The notes under the pieces were generated by a model. The model was not told where the DNA came from, searched no databases, and saw nothing but the letters and a program-made list of their open reading frames with translations. Shown here one piece after another: positions 25,801 to 33,763 of a stretch of 64,000 nt of DNA. Position 1 is the first letter of the stretch, and each line of letters opens with the position of its first letter. This DNA is from Lactobacillus amylovorus DSM 20531. Its GTDB lineage: Bacteria > Bacillota > Bacilli > Lactobacillales > Lactobacillaceae. The DNA lies in NCBI RefSeq assembly GCF_002706375.1, contig NZ_CP017706.1, positions 1,488,001-1,552,000 on the forward strand, given 5' to 3'. Position numbers and translations under genes: made by a program.

Positions 25801-26532
25801 GACAAGAAGTCAGCTCAAATTATCGTTGTCTTCAACTCAAACCCAAGTGCAACTGAAGCTACTGACGAATCACAAGAATTGAGCGCAATGGCTAAGAAGA
25901 CCTTCCAAGGTACTCCATTGAAGAATGCTAAGGTTGCCATGGGTGGTCAAAGTTCAAAGATCAAGGATACTAAGTCAGTTGCTAGTGGCGACTTCATCAG
26001 AACTGCCGCAATCATGTTAATTGGTATCGGTATTGCTTTGATGTTCGTAACTCGTTCACTTCTTCAACCTGTTTACATTCTTGGTACTTTGCTTATTGCT
26101 TACCTCTGCTCACTTTCAATCAACCAATGGATTGTTAAGGCAGTTCTTGGCAGAAGCATGCTTACTTGGAATACACCATTCTTCAGCTTTATCATGTTGA
26201 TTGCCTTAGGTGTTGACTACAGTATCTTCCTCATGACTCGTTACAACGAGCTTAAAGAAGAGGGCTTTACTACTCCAAGCTCAAGAATCTTGAAGGCATG
26301 TGCCATCATTGGTACGGTTGTTATCTCAGCCGCAATCATCTTGGGTGGTACTTTCGCAGCCCTCATTCCATCAGGCATTCCAACCTTGATCGAAGTTGCC
26401 TTGACTGTGGACGTTGGTTTGTTAATCTTGGTATTCATTTTGCCAATTACCTTATCAGCTGCAGTTAAGTTAACTTATGAAGGTATTGATTTCGGTAAGT
26501 ACTTTAAGAGAAATAGAACTAACAATAATTAG
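22897..26532 (+). CDS. MMPL/RND-type membrane exporter with long LxxGA repeat domain
   Basis: A 1211-residue membrane protein starting with GTG after GGGAGG. There are two MMPL blocks of about six helices each (roughly 10-350 and 1030-1205), with conserved GIGTDYNILLYDKF in the first and ALGVDYSIFLMTRYNE in the second, where the acidic residues are expected to carry protons. Between them, about residues 490-960 consist of heptad-like LxxGAxxLxxG repeats (for example LQSGAQQLQSGA), similar to the YhgE/Pip extracellular helical domain, interrupted by a Gln/Ser-rich stretch. It probably exports a lipid or bulky amphiphile across the envelope. A similar architecture is known in Firmicutes MMPL/YhgE proteins, but the repeat region here is notably long. 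Confidence 0.85.
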   Translation: MQKFLKNHVFSLIAWVLILIISVVALPNITELTNAHSDITLPSNVESNVAQSIENNWGAKKKNTYAIALVFNKEHGKLTDADKQAINNTLDKFTNDKSKYGIKDTLLPDSNIATRKKLQSKDGTTWVAQFNVSKKGRTVEQVYNQMNRDVKTQGLRTYVTGADVLQHDFSASIQEGIKKTEAITIVFIFIVLIIVFRSPIVPLISLLTVGVSFLTSFSIVTNLVEHANFPFSNFTQVFMVIVLFGIGTDYNILLYDKFKEDLGKGMDKYKAMHDALRNAGKTILYSGSSILIGFTALSLAKFSIYRSAVGVAVGVAVLLVVLLTLNPFFMAVLGKKMFWPVKKFTGESDDKLWHGISASTLKQPIIYLVVLAVVTVPFMLMYSGHLNYDDTDEIADSVPSKQGLLVVQKHFSKGMAEPSYLYIQSKHRLDNEENLKLIDQLTRQLQQSKDVSFATSVTQPYGQPIDMLYVNNQLNTVNDGVDQARSGLGKLSKGANKVANGANRLRDGADQLQDGTGRLQSGAQQLVGGTSRLQSGAQQLQSGAVRLQNGSNQLVSGATRLETGAGRLASGTHALQSGASSLQSGANKLQNGANSLQAGTKTLQNGTQQMANQLQQLSSQLSNQLSGSNKQQLAALQTALPQINSGIQQLNQAVSGLDTAKLTEQLNALSKQIDAMAGQQGQQNSDPAAAMKQKIVNAIQSSQDFKDESDKQAAMKAIAGAMPSESTNGASSSVASNIAGLKSQLGSLQSSLQQLSTLQAQVAKLAQASNQALPGAATALNQLSSGLSQVQSAASAGVAGANKLNSGAAALNSGAGRLSTGLGSLASGAGRLNAGVGQLNSGAGQLQSGLGTLANGAGTLNTGLGTLANGAGQLNSGVGQLASQAPALISGIGQLNSGAGQLSMGAGKLAAKAPELTTGIDTVNSGLGQGEAYLRGLGLSAAADTFYIPKEFLKNEMFKKSMDVYLSPDKKSAQIIVVFNSNPSATEATDESQELSAMAKKTFQGTPLKNAKVAMGGQSSKIKDTKSVASGDFIRTAAIMLIGIGIALMFVTRSLLQPVYILGTLLIAYLCSLSINQWIVKAVLGRSMLTWNTPFFSFIMLIALGVDYSIFLMTRYNELKEEGFTTPSSRILKACAIIGTVVISAAIILGGTFAALIPSGIPTLIEVALTVDVGLLILVFILPITLSAAVKLTYEGIDFGKYFKRNRTNNN

Positions 26533-26542
26533 TTAAAAAGAT

Positions 26543-26582
26543 AAAGAGCAGTCCTATGATGTCGTAGGACCGCTCTTTTTTT
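26543..26582 (+). terminator. Terminator after MMPL gene
   Basis: AGAGCAGTCCTA / TAGGACCGCTCT stem with an 8-base loop and T7. The IS110 copy begins ten bases downstream. Confidence 0.9.
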
Positions 26583-26773
26583 GCTCTCGTCTTTTTCTAC
26601 TCTAAGTCAAGTATTATCAACGATTTTAGGTAATTTTATTTTGAAATAAGAGCCTAATTTGAATGGAGCCTCCGGAGAATCAAGTCAAATATCTGACTTT
26701 AGGGCATGAAAAATACAGCCTGCCTTCTGTAATTTCAAAAAAGAGGCTGTTATAATATCTATTGGATCAATTT

Positions 26774-27997
26774 TTATGACAAAAGTCTTTGGTTATGTTT
26801 GGCTACGTCATAGCTATATAATTGATCATTCTTAATTAAAGCGAAGATCGTCCGTAATAATTTATGGATCGATGCGATAGCGGCCTTCTTGTGACTTGCA
26901 GTCTCAGAAGACCGTTTTCGTTTCTCGTAATAATCCGCAATATGGCAAGGGTTGCCTGCTTTCTTGGCCGATTGAATTTGGTTGATTGCCAAGTATAGCA
27001 CCTTTCTGCCGATAGCTGTCCCACGCTTTGAAATTGACAGGTGGGCCGTGAGGTTGCCAGATTCATAAACTTGAGGGTCAACGCCAACGAAGGCATTTAA
27101 TTGGTTAGGGTTTTTAAAGCGTTTGATATCTCCGAGCTCACTAATAATTCTCAAGGCAGTGTTTTCGCCGATGCCTGGAATGCTTGTGAGGATCTCCAGA
27201 TCCCGCTTAGGAGCCAGCTTAGCCATCTCCTGTAAAGCAGTCTGGCACTCTTCTTCAGCGCTTAGGATGTTGTTAATAGCTATTTTGAGGCCATGAACAT
27301 AAGCACTGTCTTTTTTGACAGCTGGGCATGCGACTTTAGCTAAACGAATAAGCTTTTGCATTATATCGTTAGCACGTTTCTTACCAATACCAGATAAGCT
27401 CTTTAAGAAGTCGATGATATCGGCTTCTTTTGTTTCTAATACGATATCAGGGTGCGGGAATCTGAGAACAATACTCCAGTAGTTTTTTCCTTTTGGAGTA
27501 GCCATTAGGTGCTCAATCTCTGGGAAAGTGAGCTGAATGGCTTTGTGCAGTCTATTCTTGTTGGTTATCAGATCGTGCGAAGCCTGCTCGTAGATGCGGT
27601 TGTTGGCCATCAATTCTTGATATTCTTCGCTTTGAACATAGGCCAGCCGTTGCGGGTGCTCAGATTGCAGCTTGGCGAGATACATTGCATCAAGCTTATC
27701 GGTCTTGTTCTGGTGCAGGTCATCCTTTGTCTTTCTTTTGGCTTCCAGTGGGTTCATCATGACATAGCGTAATTCGTGCATGTTCAAAAACGCCTGGAGT
27801 CTTCTGGAGTAGACGCCAGTTGCTTCAAAGATAATTTGCGGGTTGGTAACCTGTTTAAGGTCATCTAGCAGCTGATTGAAGCCTACCATATCGTTGGAGA
27901 TGGCATAGTCATTAACTTTTTGGCCATTGACCATAATGCATACGTTAGACTTCCGGCTGCTAACATCAATACCGAAAACAGTTTTCAATAAATCCAT
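26774..27997 (-). CDS. IS110-family recombinase
   Basis: DEDD recombinase of 407 residues. The start MDLLKTVFGIDVSS is set by CGGAGG on the minus strand; a longer frame up to 28048 is ignored. The RuvC-like catalytic residues are readable as Asp11, Glu58, Asp100 and Asp103 (FGID, FEATGVY, KTDKLDA), close to the positions published for IS621. A helix-hairpin-helix (LTSIPGIGENTALRIISEL) and the Tnp_20 domain with FVGVDPQVYESGN and SKRGTAIGR follow, where the catalytic Ser is expected. No frame damage. It differs from copy 2 by only a few residues. Confidence 0.93.
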   Translation of the reverse strand: MDLLKTVFGIDVSSRKSNVCIMVNGQKVNDYAISNDMVGFNQLLDDLKQVTNPQIIFEATGVYSRRLQAFLNMHELRYVMMNPLEAKRKTKDDLHQNKTDKLDAMYLAKLQSEHPQRLAYVQSEEYQELMANNRIYEQASHDLITNKNRLHKAIQLTFPEIEHLMATPKGKNYWSIVLRFPHPDIVLETKEADIIDFLKSLSGIGKKRANDIMQKLIRLAKVACPAVKKDSAYVHGLKIAINNILSAEEECQTALQEMAKLAPKRDLEILTSIPGIGENTALRIISELGDIKRFKNPNQLNAFVGVDPQVYESGNLTAHLSISKRGTAIGRKVLYLAINQIQSAKKAGNPCHIADYYEKRKRSSETASHKKAAIASIHKLLRTIFALIKNDQLYSYDVAKHNQRLLS

Positions 27998-28017
27998 AAG
28001 AATAAACCTCCGCTTTA

Positions 28018-28243
28018 CTTGGAGATGAGCTACCTTCACCCAATTCAATCAGATCTAATTTTCTCAACCGGACTTTAACAGCCAACATACTTAGACGAGA
28101 TTCTAAATTGAATGGTGAAGCTGCCAGTTTTGCTTACGACATCATGTGTCCAAAAGACGCACGGCATTGGCTTCATCTCCACTTTACATAGTAAAAGAAA
28201 AAGTGTTGAACGACTACTCCGTCGAGTAATCATCCAACACTAG
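28018..28243 (-). ncRNA. Candidate bridge RNA of IS110 copy 1
   Basis: The noncoding strip ahead of the recombinase, read on the minus strand. An 18-base-pair hairpin (arms AGTGTTG / CAACACT at the base, 28202-28241) comes first, right where a transcript from the junction promoter would begin. Next, TCATCTCC (28173-28180) pairs at long range with GGAGATGA (28021-28028), closing a region with two internal loops. The loop region holds GTTTTGCTT (28127-28135), an exact copy of the element terminus (28252-28260), and AAAAGAC (28152-28158), complementary to GTCTTTT present next to both insertion sites. Layout fits the donor and target guides of bridge RNAs; no expression data. Confidence 0.55.
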
Positions 28244-28269
28244 ATTAGTATGTTTTGCTTGTATAAGCA

Positions 28270-28278
28270 TGGTATAAT
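28270..28278 (+). promoter_or_regulatory. Extended -10 promoter beside the IS110 end
   Basis: TGGTATAAT (extended -10, TATAAT at 28273-28278) lies ten bases outside the IS110 end. The IS occupies the place of a -35 box, and no good -35 is found in the IS end (TTGCTT at 28255-28260 is 12 bases away, too close). The TGN extension may keep the promoter of the zinc-ribbon gene alive. Confidence 0.5.
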
Positions 28279-28305
28279 AATACAAAAAAGAAGGGACTTT
28301 TGAAT

Positions 28306-29337
28306 ATGACTACATGCCCAAACTGCGGACACGAGATTAGTGATACAGATGACATCTGTCCAAACTGCGGCTTTAACCTGAAAAAGTATCGTGATGACTT
28401 TTTCACGGATCAACACAAGCAGGCTAAGTATGAACAACCCGATGAAGGAAAGAAGATAGCTAGCCGTGCCGCATACCGCGAAGAATTTTATCCAGAAAAG
28501 CAAAATTCCACTGTACAAAGAATGATTGCCTGGGTTAGACAGAATGCAACCATCGTCTTTTTGCTTGGCGTCTTTTTACTGATTCTGATGAGTTTTTCTA
28601 GAGCAGCTGGTTGGATTTGCTTCCTAGCTTTGATGGTCTGGCTCTTCATCGTCTGCGATCGGAAAGATAAAGTTGAGCAATATACTGCTGATAAGCGATT
28701 AACGGAAAAGATTAATCAGGTAGGTTCGAATATATTTAACCGCGTTGATGAACGTGAAGATAAGGTGAGAACACGCAGTAAGGAATTTGCGGAGAAGCAC
28801 CCTAAGGTAGAAAGCCAAGTTAGAGAGATTAAAAAGCAACGCAGTCACCGTTACAGCTATGTTCAACTATCTGTAATCTTGACGGCTTTGATCAGTTTGA
28901 TCGTTTTATTCACCGACTCTGGTGCTTCCGTTTCGGCTGTAAGTTATACACAAAAGATGTCCATTTCGAATGTGATCTTTAGTTTGGCTGGTCGACTTTT
29001 ATCAACCAATTCACTTCAAGCGCTTATTTTGTACATTGTATGGCTACTTCTGTTGTTGTTCCCAATCTTCATCATTTACAACGTTTTGAAGAATACGAAA
29101 AGTAGTCAGATTTTGGCATTTATTTTGTCACTAATTGAAACGATCTTCTTGATTTACATCGTTTATATGATGTCTAGTTCAGTCCATGCATCAAATGGTG
29201 TTTTGGCACAGATTACTAGTCAGTTGATTTCATATGCTGTTTCAATTGGAACTTCTGCATACTTCTTATTGTTGGCCAGTGTTTTAACCACAGGTCTTTC
29301 AGGATTCAACATTTTTAAGCACAAAGATAATCAATAA
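28306..29337 (+). CDS. Zinc-ribbon membrane protein of unknown function
   Basis: Membrane protein of 343 residues. The N-terminus has a double zinc ribbon (CPNCGHEI...CPNCGFNL, residues 4-26), then a charged linker, two hydrophobic segments around 75-115, a charged amphipathic middle, and about four further helices in the C-terminal half. Zinc-ribbon plus helices of this kind is common in lactobacilli but uncharacterised. Start at ATG 28306 (TTG at 28300 is an alternative) after AAGGGA. Its promoter sits against an IS110 element. Confidence 0.7.
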   Translation: MTTCPNCGHEISDTDDICPNCGFNLKKYRDDFFTDQHKQAKYEQPDEGKKIASRAAYREEFYPEKQNSTVQRMIAWVRQNATIVFLLGVFLLILMSFSRAAGWICFLALMVWLFIVCDRKDKVEQYTADKRLTEKINQVGSNIFNRVDEREDKVRTRSKEFAEKHPKVESQVREIKKQRSHRYSYVQLSVILTALISLIVLFTDSGASVSAVSYTQKMSISNVIFSLAGRLLSTNSLQALILYIVWLLLLLFPIFIIYNVLKNTKSSQILAFILSLIETIFLIYIVYMMSSSVHASNGVLAQITSQLISYAVSIGTSAYFLLLASVLTTGLSGFNIFKHKDNQ

Positions 29338-29349
29338 TACTTTTTGAAG

Positions 29350-29424
29350 CACAGTTTGACACACGTCAGGCTGTGTTTTTGTTTTGCAATAAAAAAGCAC
29401 CTAAAAACTACGGTGCTCTTTTTT
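29350..29424 (+). terminator. Two tandem terminators
   Basis: First hairpin CACAGTTTGA / TCAGGCTGTG with T5 (29350-29380); second AAAAAAGCACC / GGTGCTCTTTTTT (29391-29424). The second is symmetric and could also stop transcripts from the right. Confidence 0.8.
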
Positions 29425-29676
29425 AAGACTTTGATATCTTATTTATCGAACCATTACATAGATTTTAGGGATGTTACAATAGCAAATTGCCAGATTTTAA
29501 AAAAATAAAATTATTTCAATTTTTTAAAATGACACTAAAAAAACTTTGAATATAAAAATAGCTGAAACCTCTACAGGAATAGCACTTTTTGCAAAATATG
29601 CGTTATTTTAACGTCTACAAAGCCCTCTACACCGCATATACTGACAATTGTTAGGACTAATAGGGAGGATAGGAAG
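29425..29676. other. AT-rich intergenic region ahead of the Rib pseudogene
   Basis: About 250 bases with long A and T runs and no ORF. A GGGAGG ribosome site at about 29662 precedes the ATG of the pseudogene. No clear promoter could be identified. Confidence 0.5.
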
Positions 29677-30750
29677 ATGTTATCCAAAAATAATTTCAAA
29701 GAAAGATTAAGAAAAATGGAGCCTCGTAAAGAGCGCTTCTCAATTCGTAAGTTTTCTGTAGGGCAGCATCCGTTTTAATTGGCTTTTTCTTTATGGGAAT
29801 GGATCAAGGCCAAACTGTTAGAGCTGCTGATACTACACAAAATGATGTGAATGTAGAGCAATCAAGTTCAACTCAGAAAGAGGATGCTAATAAATATCAA
29901 CCGGAATATGGTGAAAAGACTGTTACTCAAGGTTCTAGTGTAGATGATCCAGCAACTTGGTCAACTGCAGATGGTAACCAAGGTAACCCAGTGGACCATG
30001 GTAGCAGTGCAAAATTTAAGTCGATGACTGGCACACCTGAATGGGCAACTGGTGCCACTGATGGTACGATTACTTTAGCACCAACTACCTCTGTTGAAGC
30101 AGGTACTTATGTCATCCCAGTACTAGTAACTTATGGAGATGGTACTTCAGAAAAGGCTTATGCTCCTGTAACCATTACTGGTGTTAAGCACGATGACGAC
30201 AATAATATCTGGGTTTATGGTCAAAATACTCAGAGTTCATTCAGAATAGGTACGTTTGACACTCACAAGACTAATGATGGTAGTGCCAACGCTATGGAGA
30301 TTGTTGCAGCACCAAAGCTTGATCTGATTAAGTTTACAAATCAAGCTTATAATAAGGACACTCATCAATATAAAGATGTTTCATCAGTCACATACACTTT
30401 AAATCCTGATAAGACACAGTATGTTGCAACCTTAGTAACTATCAATGGTCAAACTTTCACTGGTAATGCCATAACACGTGATCTACTTTGTCAAGTTAAG
30501 AGTAGTGCAGTATTATCCTTTGATGTTGATCAAGTACAAACTTCTTGGATGCCGGCTTCAGATCAATGGGCACAAGGCAAGGATCGTCGTGCCAACACTG
30601 ATGCTTCTAACTTTGCTTCTGGTACTGGTACATCACTTGCTAACTCACAATATGGTGATCCTAACGGTGATCAACGCTCTAAATCACCAGAACAATTAGC
30701 TGGTAACTCACGTGCACGTGCAAATATTAACTTGAGTGGTGATGCTGCTG
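29677..30750 (+). pseudogene. YSIRK/Rib surface protein, frameshifted and 3'-truncated
   Basis: The ATG at 29677 starts a YSIRK signal (FKERLRKMEPRKERFSIRKFSVG), then a one-base loss in the GGG at about 29760 shifts the frame into a stop. In the next frame the signal resumes (ASVLIGFFFMGMDQGQ) and runs to about 30750. The mature part has one Rib/alpha-like domain (about 40-130: a YGEKTVTQGSS start and an AGTYVIPVLVTYGDGTSEKAYAPVTI end), then unassigned sequence, and stops at a junction with a LysR remnant. The wall spacer and LPXTG are gone. Lesions at both ends make a functional product very unlikely. Confidence 0.85.
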
Positions 30751-31237
30751 GCTGACGATCAACTTAACCGAATTAGTTCGCAATAGTTTGCTTTGATAGT
30801 GGTTATTGTTGATCGGGCTCAGCGAATTGAGCAGCGCAATATCGATTTCACCATTTTTCAATTTGGCACTCAAATCATTAGAACCTGCCTCAGTAATTTC
30901 AATATTGTGGTTCAAGTTTTCTTGATCAAGTTCAGTCAATATTTTGGCTAAATAAACTTTACCTACAATCGGCGACACCCCCCACGCAACTGTGGATAAT
31001 TTGCCTCAGCTACCTCATTTTTCGTCATTTCAAATAGATTCAAGATTTCACTGCTGCGGTCGTAGAGAATCTTCCTCGCGGCGTTTTCTGAGTAATTAGT
31101 GTAGTTCTGAACTCTTTAGATAATCGCTTAACAGCCGCTGAAATAGAAGGCTGGCTCAACTTGAAGAATTCTGCTGTTTTAGTATAGCTGTGCGTTGCAA
31201 CTAATTTTTGATAATATTCTAGATCCTTGATGTTCAT
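30740..31237 (-). pseudogene. LysR-family regulator remnant, frameshifted and truncated
   Basis: From ATG at 31237 the HTH reads MNIKDLEYYQKLVATHSYTK and SQPSISAAVKRL, a normal LysR start. The frame is lost near 31100; another frame then carries AARKILYDRSSEILNLFEMT down to a G run at about 30985, and a third frame carries the start of the ligand domain (VSPIVGKVYLAKIL to LIVSQQ) until the junction with the Rib pseudogene at about 30740-30750. The last roughly 120 residues are missing. A deletion evidently joined the two dead genes. An IS982 element sits 34 bases upstream of its start. Confidence 0.82.
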
Positions 31238-31262
31238 TTTTATCCCTCGTTTTACTTAGTAT

Positions 31263-32240
31263 AGTTAAATACGCGTGGTGCTAGTTAAATCGTTCTAGAC
31301 AATAAGCCAAATTATAAGCTAAAATTGCAATTTCCAACCGGCTTTGAAAGCCTATCAGACTACGTGCTCGATTGTTCTCGGCATTGTAATAGGTCAGAAG
31401 CGAAAAGTCGCTTTCAATTGTTCTGCGAATAGCCATCAATTGATGATCATTGTGCTTTTTAGCTCCTGTCATATTTTTACGATATGGTGTCCAAAGTTCA
31501 TAACCCATTTGTTTTAGCTGTTGATGCAGTTCTTTGCCTAAATAGCCTTCGTCGCCAAGAAGATAGTAATTAGATGGATGGGTATTTTCTATCAGTTCAA
31601 CTGTCTCCCTGGCATCATGAACTGATGCCTTTGTTACGACATAATCAAGAATGTAACCGTCATCGCTAACAATAGCATGAACTTTGAAACCATAGAAGTA
31701 AATTTTCTTGGTGGCCTTATAACCAATGTTGGCATAACCGCGAAAAATTTTAGCACGATAGTTGCGAATTGGTTGGCAAACAGGTACCGGAAAGCTGTCA
31801 ATGATCAAGAACTGTCCATTCAGGTCAACCTTTTTATTCATTTCTTGCCGTATCTGATAAATCAATTGCAATAGCTGACGTGAACGCCGATTAAAACGTG
31901 AGTGTGATAAACAATTGAAACATTCACAGAATCTTCTTTGTGATTCAATTCCTGTCTTAGCTTGCCAGATAAGTAAAGCCAAAATCAGACTGTCCGTAGT
32001 TTTAATTTGATCAATATTTCGCCGATGAGTAAACTCAGCCGGTGCATACAAACGATACCAGTGCCGACAAATTATCACTAAATCTTTAAAACTAACTTGT
32101 AAATGGTGGCTAAAACGCTTAAGCTTAAGGCAGTTCAATCAGATCAGACTCTTTTCTTTTTGATACTACAACTTGAGTCTAGTCCGATTGGACTTTTTTA
32201 TTAACTAAAACGATTTAACTAGCACCACGCGTAGTTAAAT
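31263..32240 (-). mobile_element. IS982-family insertion sequence A with 8-bp target duplication
   Basis: The element spans 31271-32232 (962 bp), bounded by inverted repeats of at least 24 bases beginning ACGCGTGGTGCTAGTTAAAT. AGTTAAAT is duplicated on either side (31263-31270 and 32233-32240), so the insertion is intact. Contains one transposase gene. It separates the LysR remnant from the lyase gene. Confidence 0.92.
31281..32138 (-). CDS. IS982-family transposase
   Basis: DDE transposase of 285 residues starting with TTG. Acidic residues sit in IIDSFPVPVCQP, LGDEGYLGKE and RRTIESDFSLL. It shares the same length with the copy at 37702-38559 but differs in many residues, mostly in the N-terminal third, so the two are distinct family members. 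Frame undamaged. Confidence 0.9.
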   Translation of the reverse strand: MNCLKLKRFSHHLQVSFKDLVIICRHWYRLYAPAEFTHRRNIDQIKTTDSLILALLIWQAKTGIESQRRFCECFNCLSHSRFNRRSRQLLQLIYQIRQEMNKKVDLNGQFLIIDSFPVPVCQPIRNYRAKIFRGYANIGYKATKKIYFYGFKVHAIVSDDGYILDYVVTKASVHDARETVELIENTHPSNYYLLGDEGYLGKELHQQLKQMGYELWTPYRKNMTGAKKHNDHQLMAIRRTIESDFSLLTYYNAENNRARSLIGFQSRLEIAILAYNLAYCLERFN

Positions 32241-32470
32241 TTTCTCCTTTTATAAAAATAACTTATAAAAAATATTTTTATCTGTGGAAAAACAGTGAAT
32301 TTGTTGCCCTTAATCATTAATTTTATTAATCAAAAGGCCGTTCACAAAATTGTCTGCTGTGAAAACTAGCGTTTTAATTAAGATAGTTAGTAGACAAATG
32401 AAGGGAAAAACAATGGGCATCATCTTTAATTGATTCGGAATTATTCAAAGATCAATACAGTACAAAAGAA

Positions 32471-33763
32471 ATGCGCGCCGTATTTAGCGAACGCGCTCAA
32501 ATTCAAAGTTGGCTCGATTGCTGGGTAGCTTTAGCCAAGGCCGAAGCAAAGAACGGCGTTATCCCAGAAAGTGCCGCTGAAGAAATCGCACAAAAAGCAC
32601 ACGCCGAAGACATCGATATGGATTATGTGCGTGAAGGTTTTAAAAAGACTTCGCATCCCCTAATGCCACAGATTCGTGCTTTTACCAAGCTTTGCTCACC
32701 CGAAGCCGGCGGCTACATTCACTGGGGCACCACCGCGCAAGACATCACCGACACAGGGATGATTTTGCAATTAAGAAATGCCCAAGACATTTTAGAAAAA
32801 CAATTAGAGCACTTATTAAATCAAGTTTTAGACAAAGCCGAAAAATACAAGGCTCTGCCAGAGGCTGGTAGAACGCATGCTCAGCACGCCGTCCCAATTA
32901 CTTTGGGTTATAAGTTTGCCATTTGGGCAGACGAACTGGGTCGCGATCTCGAAAGACTGCAACATGATCGCAAGACTTACTTTGCTGGCAACTTCGGTGG
33001 GGCAGCCGGAACCTTGGCTTCTCTTTTTGATAAAGGCATTGCCGTTAGAAATGATTTTTGTAAAAATCTCGGTTTAGCTATTCCAACGATTACCTGGCAC
33101 GTTTCAAGAGATCGCTTGGCTAACTTCTCCAGCGATATTGCGATTGCTGCAAGCACGATTGGCAAGATGGCTAACGAAATCATTAACCTGCAAAGAACCG
33201 AAATCGAAGAGGTCGAAGAAGGATTTCAAATGGGCAAGGTTGGTTCCAGCACGATGCCACAGAAGCGGAATCCAATGATCTGCGAAAACATCTATGCTAA
33301 TGTCCGTTTGGTTAAAAATAATGCCAACTTAGGCCTTGAAGCAATGGTGCAAGAGCACGAACGCGACATGTCCTTCTGGCAAACTGAATGGATGTACTTG
33401 TCAGAAATGTGCTTAGTCTTTAGTGCCGCCATTAAAATGATGAGCCAAGTAATGGATCAAATGATCGTTCATGAAGATAACATCAAACGCAATTTGAACA
33501 TGACGCATGGACTGATCGTTTCAGAACGCGTGATGCTCGATCTTGGCCGTTACATCGGTCGACAAAACGCCCACGAAGTCATTTACGAGGATGCGCAAAA
33601 AGCGTTTAACGACGGCATTGATTTTCTTGATGTGCTTTTAGCTGACGAGCGAGTAACCAAGGATGTCGATAAGGCTACTTTAAGAGAAATGCTTGATCCA
33701 GCCCGTTATGTTGGTTCATGCGTGCAAATGGTCGACGACATAGTAAAGAAATGGCGCAAGTAA
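32471..33763 (+). CDS. Adenylosuccinate lyase/fumarase-superfamily lyase, start damaged
   Basis: Lyase of 430 residues in this reading, with the superfamily signature GSSTMPQKRNP (about 257-267) and the conserved GRTHAQHAVP (about 135-144). It is closest to the adenylosuccinate lyase / carboxymuconate cycloisomerase branch; the substrate is not certain. The natural start is probably ATG at 32413, which has AAGGGA upstream, but an extra G in GGG (32415-32417) throws it out of frame. With one G less it would read MASSLIDSELFKDQYSTK and join this frame, adding 20 residues. As it stands, translation must begin at 32471 without a ribosome site. No nearby pur genes are present, so a salvage or unrelated role is likely. 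Confidence 0.75.
   Translation: MRAVFSERAQIQSWLDCWVALAKAEAKNGVIPESAAEEIAQKAHAEDIDMDYVREGFKKTSHPLMPQIRAFTKLCSPEAGGYIHWGTTAQDITDTGMILQLRNAQDILEKQLEHLLNQVLDKAEKYKALPEAGRTHAQHAVPITLGYKFAIWADELGRDLERLQHDRKTYFAGNFGGAAGTLASLFDKGIAVRNDFCKNLGLAIPTITWHVSRDRLANFSSDIAIAASTIGKMANEIINLQRTEIEEVEEGFQMGKVGSSTMPQKRNPMICENIYANVRLVKNNANLGLEAMVQEHERDMSFWQTEWMYLSEMCLVFSAAIKMMSQVMDQMIVHEDNIKRNLNMTHGLIVSERVMLDLGRYIGRQNAHEVIYEDAQKAFNDGIDFLDVLLADERVTKDVDKATLREMLDPARYVGSCVQMVDDIVKKWRK

Larger units (their letters stand above)
26592..28260 (-). mobile_element. IS110-family insertion sequence, copy 1 (1669 bp)
   Basis: Boundaries come from comparison with the second copy at 41437-43105: identity starts in a T5 run followed by CTACTCTAAG and ends at GTTTTGCTT. 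There are no terminal inverted repeats and no clear target duplication, as is usual for IS110. The recombinase is on the minus strand, with 263 bases of noncoding DNA ahead of it and 182 behind. On the minus strand TTGACT (26605-26610) sits near the right end and CATACT (28247-28252) near the left end, so a circular form could bring them together as a promoter. It is inserted just past the MMPL terminator. Confidence 0.85.
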
